A stretch of 28,075 nucleotides of DNA, taken from positions 1-28,075 of the forward strand of contig AMGN01000047.1 of the NCBI GenBank assembly GCA_000309865.1, read 5' to 3'. Origin of the DNA: Methanobacterium sp. Maddingley MBC34 (lineage in GTDB: Archaea > Methanobacteriota > Methanobacteria > Methanobacteriales > Methanobacteriaceae). Below the pieces are notes generated by a model, which saw nothing but the letters and a program-made list of their open reading frames with translations, was not told the origin of the DNA and did not search any database. This document shows positions 5,318 through 14,500 of this stretch, piece after piece (position 1 is the first letter of the stretch; each line of letters opens with the position of its first letter). Position numbers and translations under genes: made by a program.

Positions 5318-8041
5318 ATGAGAAAACAAGGAGTAATACTAGTAATAGCGACTTTAATGGCAATGATTCTTTGTGGGGCAGTTTCTGCTACAGATTCATC
5401 TACTACTGGGGGTGAGGGCAATCTTTCTGATGTAAATAATTCTGAAGCTGTTGACCCAATTCTCTGGGTGAATGTGGGATATGAGTATGCAGATGATAAG
5501 ATTAACCCTGAAATTGCAGTAACAGATTCCAATAATGACAGTGTAGCTTTCAATAAGACAAAGTACTCAGATACACTCTACAAGTTGAACTTTACCTATG
5601 CTGGTGTTACCAATGGGACCCTGTTTAATGTGATTGTCAGAGCGCCAGGTTACATAGCTCAAACTCAACAGGTAGCGGTTAATCAGGCCGGGACAGATCC
5701 AGAGTTTATTGGAACTGTAGATTTTGACATGCAGGCCACCGAGAACTACAAACTGGGTCGGCAGATCACTGCAGCCGCAGACAACTTACTGCACTTTGCA
5801 AGCGCAGATGATGTGCTATGCATAACCACTGCTGGTTTGGCTTACCGTAATGGTACTACCACTGAAGATTGTTTAGAAGGTATTTTGAACGGTTCTCATG
5901 GTGAAATCAGCTATGGTCAGGGTAATCTGTTAACATTCCAGTCAATCCGAACAGATCCTGTGGATTTCTGTTTCGTTGTCCGTAATGGAAGCTCATTAAC
6001 TGCAGCTTTCTTCAAAAACGGTACACTAACCCCAGCATACTTCGGAACTTTCTCCGCCATTGACCAGACCTTATGGGAAAACACCATTACAACAACCCTA
6101 GGTGAACATGCCTTTGGTTATGTCAGTCTGGCTGACGCATGGAAAGAAGGACTCTCAACAGACCTACTAAGACAAGCTGCCTATCACGGCCATGTTTGTT
6201 TAGGTACACTCAGTGGACAGGCTATGATAAGTCTTCTTCTGAAATATTATCCACCTGGAGTGTATGGAAATTCTGGAGAACTGGAAGCAACAAGTTACAG
6301 GGCTGTTAGTTCACCTGGTAACTCAGATGACGATGCATACATATATTCTCTGGATTTAACCACTGGAAAACGTTCTTGGGTAGGTTATAATACTGCAGAA
6401 GACAACATGGTTGGATTCATCCGCTGGTGCGACACCACCAAACGAGGAACCCTCATAATAATGAGATTCAATGAAGAAGCCGTGCTCCAGTTATACAAGC
6501 AACAAACAGGTAATAACGCATATACTGGCATAGCTGGTGAATTAGCTTTCAACACATGGTTAATCAACAAATTAGAAAACGACCCAGACTCTTTAGTTGA
6601 GATTCTGTATGTTTTTGAAAATATAACCCCAGCAATCCACAACAACCTCACTGGAGGAGTAGACTCCAAAAAAGTAGTATGTAATGCCCTTGGGTTGGAC
6701 ATGGACTACATACTCGGATTGAATTTAACCAATGTAGCAAACCAGAGAGTTGCCACCAACTACACAACTGGAAACCTGACTCTTGATCAGATTAAACAGA
6801 TCGGTATCGATGCTGCCAATATGGCCATTGCATTGTTTGCTGCAGAAGGTATTGATCTGGAAAAAGATGACTATGAACTTACAGTCTTCACCAGTGCCGG
6901 TTATGTGCGTGTCAATGAACAGGTAATGGACATGACCATGGATGGAATCTACCAAGTATTAGGATCCCGACTATCCCGAGCAACCCTACTACCAGTGCAC
7001 AATGCCCGATACAACCCATTATACTTCCAGTTCAGTCTGGAAAAAGATGGGAAAGTCATCAGTAAAACCCTAACCTACAACTCAACAGATGGATCATTTA
7101 TAGCCAAAAACGGATCATCATGTATCATAGATCAGGTAATTCTCTATGACCCGCCATATGATTCCTTAATGGCTTGGTTATGGCACAACCATGTCTGTGG
7201 TGGTAGTTCTCCAGGGTACATAATCACTGATTGGATCTACGATAATTTCCCTCTTGGGGCAGATGAACAATATGCAATGATAACTGCTTCTGTCAGTTGC
7301 AGAGATGACATATATACTTACCTCTTAGGGCTTTCCCCAGGGCAAGGAAACTACTACAGCGAACGAATGACTAGTGATTCAACAGGTAATGATATCCTGA
7401 TTCTAAGTATCTACGACAGTACAACTAACACCAGAAGAGTAATAGTAGTAAATTACCAGGGTCCACACTTTACCGATGGTGACCCTTATGAGAACTACAT
7501 AAAACTTTACAAAATACTTCAAAAATACGACGATTGGAACTCACCTGAGTGTCAGGAGGAGTTAAAAACTCTAACAAACATGGATAGGGCACCTTCAATA
7601 ACCAAGACTGTAGATACCTATTCAACTGAAGAAGAGTGGAATAGTATGATATCCGGTAATGCATTAGAGGTCGCAAAGAGCATACCTGACCGTACCAAGG
7701 AGGATCTCATACGCCTCATGAGTGGTTCACAAACTTCTAATGGGGATTCAACTTCTCAGGGAACTGGATCTTTATTCAGCACAGCTAATGGAAGTAATGG
7801 CTTATTTGGGCTATCAAATGGGTCTAACACTTCTGGAGTTAATGTCAGTGCAGCTACTGTAACTAACTCAACCACTAGCTCTGTTGGAGCTCAACCAGGT
7901 GAAGCAAAAGCCTACGAAGTTACTCAGGCTGGTGCACAAGGTTCAGAAGGAACTCCATGGGGGCTTTATGCCGTTGTTGGAGTGATAGCTGTTCTAGCAT
8001 TAGGTGGAGTTGGATTCTTCTACAAAGGTGGTAAGTTCTAG
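5318..8041 (+). CDS. secreted protein with two FmdE-like domains and TPWG anchor
   Basis: 907 residues from ATG 5318, which follows AAAGGAGGTGA with 4-nt spacing; the longer frame from 5249 would bury the signal peptide. Signal peptide 1-24 (ends VSA). Residues ~35-125 look like a beta-sandwich of the carboxypeptidase-regulatory type. FmdE-like domain 1 is centred on YHGHVCLG (H290, H292, C294), domain 2 on WHNHVCGG (H623, H625, C627) with a later SCRDD. FmdE family proteins carry such His/Cys metal sites and are linked to formylmethanofuran dehydrogenase or metal handling. The C-terminal region has TEEEWN, a Ser/Asn/Gly linker, then TPWG, a helix and a basic tail. Two FmdE units exported to the surface argue against a role in the cytoplasmic dehydrogenase. 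Metal or tetrapyrrole capture is inference. Confidence 0.8.
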   Translation: MRKQGVILVIATLMAMILCGAVSATDSSTTGGEGNLSDVNNSEAVDPILWVNVGYEYADDKINPEIAVTDSNNDSVAFNKTKYSDTLYKLNFTYAGVTNGTLFNVIVRAPGYIAQTQQVAVNQAGTDPEFIGTVDFDMQATENYKLGRQITAAADNLLHFASADDVLCITTAGLAYRNGTTTEDCLEGILNGSHGEISYGQGNLLTFQSIRTDPVDFCFVVRNGSSLTAAFFKNGTLTPAYFGTFSAIDQTLWENTITTTLGEHAFGYVSLADAWKEGLSTDLLRQAAYHGHVCLGTLSGQAMISLLLKYYPPGVYGNSGELEATSYRAVSSPGNSDDDAYIYSLDLTTGKRSWVGYNTAEDNMVGFIRWCDTTKRGTLIIMRFNEEAVLQLYKQQTGNNAYTGIAGELAFNTWLINKLENDPDSLVEILYVFENITPAIHNNLTGGVDSKKVVCNALGLDMDYILGLNLTNVANQRVATNYTTGNLTLDQIKQIGIDAANMAIALFAAEGIDLEKDDYELTVFTSAGYVRVNEQVMDMTMDGIYQVLGSRLSRATLLPVHNARYNPLYFQFSLEKDGKVISKTLTYNSTDGSFIAKNGSSCIIDQVILYDPPYDSLMAWLWHNHVCGGSSPGYIITDWIYDNFPLGADEQYAMITASVSCRDDIYTYLLGLSPGQGNYYSERMTSDSTGNDILILSIYDSTTNTRRVIVVNYQGPHFTDGDPYENYIKLYKILQKYDDWNSPECQEELKTLTNMDRAPSITKTVDTYSTEEEWNSMISGNALEVAKSIPDRTKEDLIRLMSGSQTSNGDSTSQGTGSLFSTANGSNGLFGLSNGSNTSGVNVSAATVTNSTTSSVGAQPGEAKAYEVTQAGAQGSEGTPWGLYAVVGVIAVLALGGVGFFYKGGKF

Positions 8042-8053
8042 TCAATAAAAACA

Positions 8054-8080
8054 ATTTTTCCCTTTTTTTCTTTTTTTCTT
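8054..8080 (+). terminator. C/T-rich terminator-like tract
   Basis: TTTTTCCC followed by two runs of seven T separated by C, 13 bp after the stop of the FmdE-like gene. Confidence 0.55.
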
Positions 8081-8265
8081 AAAATGCAGTCTTAAAAATT
8101 TTATTCTAATTTCCAAGAAATACAGGGTAAAAATCAGGATAAACAACTAATAATAATCCTACTTTTCCATATTGCTATTTTCATAATGGTTTAATCTCTC
8201 TTTTAATCAAAGATGTACTACTTCTTCTCAATGTAATAATAGTTTTTTTGTTTTTTCACTTTTTA

Positions 8266-8344
8266 GTATTACACTTAATTTGGTATTACTTAAGCTTTGA
8301 TTTCGACTTAAAAGTAATAATAAGAAAGATTTAGATAGTATTAT
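8266..8344 (+). promoter_or_regulatory. cluster of GTATTAC/GTAATA half-sites and TATA element
   Basis: GTATTAC at 8266-8272 and 8283-8289; then GTAATA (8314-8319) and TATTAT (8339-8344) with the same 19-nt spacing as at 5204-5234. The right half-site overlaps the presumed TATA element. This is the densest set of these half-sites in the window and lies before the adhesin/CobN-like gene pair. Confidence 0.4.
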
Positions 8345-8381
8345 ATAGTGTGGTAAATATTTATTATATCATTCATGAGTT

Positions 8382-8471
8382 ATGGGGGAATTGAAACTCG
8401 ATATGGGAATTGGTGAAATAATATTGAACATAGCCTGGGAGAAACTGGATAAAAAGAATAAAAAAGATTGA
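8382..8471 (+). CDS. possible 29-aa leader peptide
   Basis: ATG 8382 to TGA 8469-8471 would give a 29-residue amphipathic, lysine-rich peptide (LDMGIGEIILNIAWEKL in the middle). No Shine-Dalgarno is present, but the expected transcription start is only about 10-15 nt upstream, so near-leaderless translation is possible. It may be chance in AT-rich DNA. Confidence 0.2.
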   Translation: MGELKLDMGIGEIILNIAWEKLDKKNKKD

Positions 8472-8513
8472 ATTGGCGATTTTTTTGTAATATTAGTTAA
8501 AAGGAGTTTTTTT

Positions 8514-8552
8514 ATGATGGAATCAAGAGGAGCGAAATGGAATGATTCTTAA
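8514..8552 (+). CDS. 12-codon upstream ORF overlapping the adhesin start
   Basis: ATG ATG at 8514 follows AAAGGAG (8500-8506) with 7-nt spacing, the best ribosome site in this leader, yet the frame ends at TAA 8550-8552, inside the start of the adhesin ORF (8542). It could couple or limit translation of the adhesin, or mark a small indel in the true N-terminus. Confidence 0.3.
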   Translation: MMESRGAKWNDS

Positions 8553-11500
8553 AAAAGGAATAGAGAATGGTAAAGAAGTGAAACGCAAAACAATATTAGT
8601 TATTTTATCGTTGTTTTTTGTGTTGATTTTGTGTGGAACGGTATCAGCTGACACACCTGCCATTAATGACAGTACTAATGGTAGTGTTAATGATACTAGT
8701 AACACAGCAACCTCTCATGAGGTTTCTGGACAAGATTGTCTGCCCACAGTGGCTAACGGCACGATACATGGTGAAGTATATATATCCTCCATTGCAGATT
8801 GGCCAGGCAGCAATCCTGATACATTTACAGTGCCTAACGGAACTGTTGTCTTTGCAAGGTACTATACTGGGGTTTGGATGGGTACAGCCACCACAACGTT
8901 CAATGGCCATGATGTACCCATTAACGGAAGTTATTCATCCGGCATGGGAGTTACTTGGATATCATATGATGTAACGAGCTATGTCATCCCTGGTGGACTG
9001 AACACGGCGAGCTCATCTTCATCGGGTAGTGACGGTAGACAATACGGTAACACCTTGGTGGTGGTACTACAAAACGAAACCAAACCTTTAATTGAATACT
9101 GGATCACAGAAGGTCTGGACTGGTTAAATTATAATCCTCCTTCTGTGGACTGGTCAAACACAACCATTGCAGGAACTGTTAACCAGGCTAATGTGCAGAA
9201 CGCCAGTCTTTATTCAGTCCACCTCACTGGATACAATTATGAAGACATAAATGGCCACACATTACCTAGCCCATCTGAACATGTTAGTGGAAGTTACTTT
9301 GATGCTCTCCGCTGGGACAATATTCAGGGGTTACTGGTAGCTGAAAATCAGAGCATAAATGTGGGCCGAGGTGATGACACATATACTTCTCCAGTATTCC
9401 ATGCCTTAACACTAACCTTCAAAGCAGCGGATCTGGTACCAACAAACCTGACACCTACCTTAGTGGTTCCCAACATTAGCAACACCCTCATTGCAACCAT
9501 CAAAAATCAGGGAGACAAAGATTCAACAGCATTTAATGTGTCACTCATGGTGGATGGCACGGCAGTGGACACACAAACTGTTTCTAGCCTGGCACTTGGA
9601 AGTAGTACAACTGTTGATTTTCATTGGACACCTGATGGCACCAAAGGTAGTTACAACTTGACGGTGTTTGTCGATCCAGAAAATACAATAGATGAATCAG
9701 GAGAAATCAACAACTCACTTGAAGTGCTCGTAGGCACAACTACCGCATCTGCTCCTGTTGCAGAGTTCACATCTAACACCACTAGTGGTGATGAACCACT
9801 TGATGTATATTTCATTGATCAATCAAACAATTCACCGACTTCATGGCTTTGGGACTTTGGTGATGGAAGTAATAGTACAGATCAAAACCCTATGCATCCT
9901 TACACCATACCTGGAGTTTATAATGTGAATCTTACAGTAACCAATGTTGGAGGTTCCAATTCCACTCGTAAAAATGGTTATATCACGGTTAATGCAGTCA
10001 CACCAGTTGCAAGCTTCACAACCAACACCACAAGTGGTGCTATACCACTCACTGTACAATTCAACGACACATCCTCGCACGTGCCAACGGAATGGTTCTG
10101 GGACTTTGGCGACGGAACCAACAGTACTGATCAGAACCCCCTACACACTTACAATAATGCAGGAACATATACTGTTAAGCTCACAGCCAGCAATGCAGTG
10201 GGAAACAACACTATTGAAAAATCTAACCTTATCACATCCATAACAACGCCAGTATCAAACTTCACAGCAACAACCACCATTGGTAATGCACCATTTACAG
10301 TAACCTTCACGGACCAATCTACTAACACTCCCACTTCCTGGTTATGGAATTTTGGTGATGGAACCACTTCGACTAGCCAGAACCCAACACACACCTACTC
10401 TACCCTTGGAACTTATTATGTGATGTTAACAGCTGCCAACATCGCAGGAAACAACACAACAACAAAGACGGGATACATAACAACTCTAACAAGAATTGGA
10501 CCAGTATGGGCATCCAAATCTGAATGGTATTTATATGTTGGAAGTGGCAATCCAAATCGCATTGCAAATCCTGCATTAGCTGACCTCGATGGTGATGGAG
10601 ACTACGACCTATTAATAGGCCTAGAAAGTGGTATCTGCTATGCTTACGAGAACACAGGTACCACTAGTAGTCCAGTTTGGACAGCTAAAACCGCATGGAA
10701 CACACCAGACATAGGATCTGGGAATAACTACGCAGCTCCATGTTTTGCTGATTTGGATGGTGATGGAGATTACGACCTACTAATAGGTGCAAGTGATGGT
10801 GTTACATATGGTTATGAGAACACAGGTACTGCAAGCAGTCCTGTGTGGATACCTAAATCTGCATGGGACACCCTAGACATAGGAGACCGTGCAGATCCTG
10901 TTTTAGCTGATTTGGATGGTGATGGGGACAATGACCTACTCATAGGTGCAAAAAATGGGGTGACATATGGTTACGAGAACACAGGAACTATAACTAATCC
11001 TGTGTGGACAGTTAAATCTACATGGGACGCACCAGACGACTTAGGTGATTTAGTAAGTCCTGTTTTAGCTGATTTGGATAGTGATGGAGACTTTGATCTG
11101 ATAATTGCAGCATATTGCAATCCTGGTTCTTCATATGCCTATGAAAATATAGGATCTGCAAACAGTCCTGTGTGGACTAGGAAAGCAATATGGGATCCTC
11201 CAATTATGAGTGGATTAGGTTGGGATGCAGCTCCAGCTTTAGCTGATTTGGATGGTGATGGAGACTACGACCTGCTAAGAGGCACATTTCAACCTTCTAG
11301 AATATATGGTTATGAAAACACTGCATCACATGGAAACCCTGATCTAACTCCTACAACTGTCAACTTACCATCCAATATTAATGTCGGTACTCCTTGTGTT
11401 GTGAGTGCTGTTGTCAGTAACAATGGCACCTTTAATGTAGGTGCTTTCGTTGCCACATTATCTGTTGATGGTGTGGTTGTGGACACACAGAGTGTTCTGG

Positions 11501-14500
11501 GTCCTACTGCGGGCAGTAATTCCACTGTGAACTTCACATGGACGCCTGCAACAACTGGAGATCATAATCTTCTGGTAACTGTAGATTCAGTCAATGGAAT
11601 TACTGAATCGGATGAGACCAACAATAGCTTAACTCAGATGGTAAATGTTAAGGTACCCGCACCTGTTGCAGAATTTGAAGTTAATGATACCAATGTAACC
11701 ACGGTTGATTCTGCAAAGTTCACGGACAAGTCTGTTAATGCTCCTACTTCATGGAAGTGGGAGTATAATAATGGTAGTGGGTGGACAGAGTTTTCCACAG
11801 AACAAAACCCAGTATATACTTTTGCCACAGTTGGAACCTATGACATTCGCTTAACTGCCACCAATGATGGTGGAAACAGCTCTACTGAAAAGTTAGGTTG
11901 TATCACAGTAGCATACCCCTATGATCTGGCTGTTACTGGTAATGTTGATGTGGTACCACTTAATAAGAACACTGTTTTCGCTAAAGAAACCAACCCGATT
12001 AAGGTAACCATCATAAACAACGGATCTGGAACTGCTAATAATATTTTGGTGGCTCTTTATGCCAGTGATGTTTCTGGCACGGTTCCTGTGGCCACGGCCA
12101 CGATTGATTCACTAGCTGCTGGTGCTTCAACCACCATTGAAATCATCGACCCCACCATCCGTAACTTGGAAGGAGGTACAGTAACTTACACGGTGAAGGT
12201 GGATCCAGATAACCTTATACTCGAAAATAATGAAACCAACAATGCCATGGATTCCACGGTTAAAAGTGTGAATTACAATGGTTACAAAGGTAAACAGTAC
12301 TGGGAAACTGGTAGTAACGTCACCACCCAGAGAACATATGATATCTACGGGAATATGGTGTATTCCAATGGTGACAGCAGTTACCATGGTGGCGGTTGGA
12401 ATGATTACACTGTGACTTGGAGTGATATTCAACCCACCATACCCAGCACAGCCAGTATTGTAGAAGCCTGGTTGTATGTGGCTTACACCTGGGATGAAAC
12501 TGGTTTGGTGCCCAACAATTTGACTTTGACCTTCAATGGTCATGTCTTAAATTATGTGAATTGGTATGTGGATCAGGCTAACTTCGGAACCTACGCCAAC
12601 TACAAGTACGGTCTATTAACCTACAACGTAACGGACTTCTACAATAAAAATGGTGTAAACACTTTGTTCCTTGACCGGAATGGTAACAGCAGTATTGCCA
12701 TGTATCCGTGCAATCTGATGGTGATCTATGAAGACGCAAACAGTACACGTAAACAGATTTTCATTAATGAGGAAGCAGATCTTCTGGGTTTCTCACCAAC
12801 CAGTTACGGAACTACTCTGGATGAAGCAACGGCTTATGTGCCTTTTACTGGTATGGTTATAGATACCAGTAAGGTTAAGAATGCAACGTTTTATTCGTCT
12901 GCAGGTAATGCTGGTCCGGATGAGGGTAATTTCATCTGGAACGGCAGTCTCATTAAGAGTAATGCCTGGAATGGGACTTCTACTGGTATTTTCACATTGA
13001 TAAAAGATGTGACCAGTTATCTTACCAGTACGGGTAATGTGGCGGGTATTCAGGGTACCAACAGTGGAGGTATGGCTGCACTACAACAAATCTTGGTAGT
13101 GGAATACGCACCCGACCTGGTGGTAACCAACATCACAGTGAATAAAGGTAGTGGTGATAACTGGTTTGCCAATGAACCCAACATCCTCACCATAAATGTA
13201 ACTAATCAGGGAGGATCAGCCGCACCCGAATCAACACTCAACATCGATGTAAACGGAACCACATATACAGTGAATATCCCAGAATTAGATGCAGGTAGTA
13301 ATACCACCGTAACTGTAACTGATCCTACGAGTAGGACCAGTGGGGATAATATGCCTGTGAGTGCCACAACAGACCCATCTAACAGCATACCAGAAACTAA
13401 TGAAACCAACAACAGCTACTCGCTTACATTTACAGTGTACAACAATGGATACAAAGGTAAAAGATACACTAATGGAACAGATCTGGAAACAAATCAGACT
13501 TTTGAAGGAAACTATGATGTGATTTATTCCGGTGGAAACAGTACCTATCGCAGTGGTGGTACTGGTGGTAGTGCCTGGAATAATCCTTACACTGTGACTT
13601 GGACTGGTAGTGATTTACCCATTCCTAGTAGTGCTACAGTAGTACAGGTTAGGTTATATCAGCCTTACACCTGGAACACTGTTCTGGGTGTGCCTGATTT
13701 TGTGGCCAATTTCAATGGAAACGTCCTGACTTATCTGGCTCATTACAATGACACTAAAGGTTATGGAACCAGCAATTACCCTTCAGGATTGTTTGTTTAT
13801 GATGTGACTAGCTACTTTAACAGTGCTGGTAATACACTCAGCTTAACTAAGGGAATTAATACCACAATCAGTCTTTATGGTGGTTATTTGGTGGTTATTT
13901 ATCAGGATGCCAATGCCACTTACAAAAAGATCTACATTAACGATGGAGCGGACCTGTTGTGTTCCAGTAATTCATTCAGTGTGAATGATACTGAAGCAAC
14001 GGCTTATGCCAACTACAAGAGTATTAGCACTGCTAATATGAGTAATGCTAGTATGGTTGTGGTTTTGGCTTCGGCTGATAAAGCAAATCAGAGTAAGTTC
14101 TTCTTCAATGGCCATGAATATACAGGATTCAACACAGCCTACAACAGCACCAGTCAAACTGGTTTCAGTGTATATGATGTGTTCAGTAATATGCAGAATG
14201 GTAGTAACCTTGCAGGTATTCAGAGTTACAATAATGGTACCACGGGTGATAATATGGTGGCTCTCAGCAGCATCTTAATTATCACTTATGACACCGCTTC
14301 ACCCACAGTTAATGCCACTCCTATTGGTGGATTGTTTAACACGACGCAAACTGTAACCTTAACTGCAACTGATGATCAGGACACCAATCCTACCATCTAC
14401 TACACTACCAATGGCACAACACCTACTACCAGTAGTTCTGTGTACACTGGTCCAATTACAGTCAACTCAACTACTACGTTGAAGTTCTTTGCTGTGGATG

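Larger units (their letters stand above)
8081..8513. other. intergenic region before the adhesin gene
   Basis: AT-rich, with GTAATAA/GTATTAC half-sites at 8233, 8266, 8283, 8314 and 8338, a candidate TATA element (TATTATATA, 8339-8347) and a 29-codon ORF (8382-8471). The leader of the adhesin mRNA would be about 140-170 nt, long for an archaeon. Confidence 0.45.

Noticed and set aside
3100..5830. FASADDV shared by the NikL-like protein and the FmdE-like protein
   Set aside because: Seven identical residues, but flanking sequences do not align; treated as coincidence.
10579..11330. Tandem repeats as a CRISPR array
   Set aside because: The repeats are in-frame coding FG-GAP-type units of unequal length with no short palindromic repeat or unique spacers.
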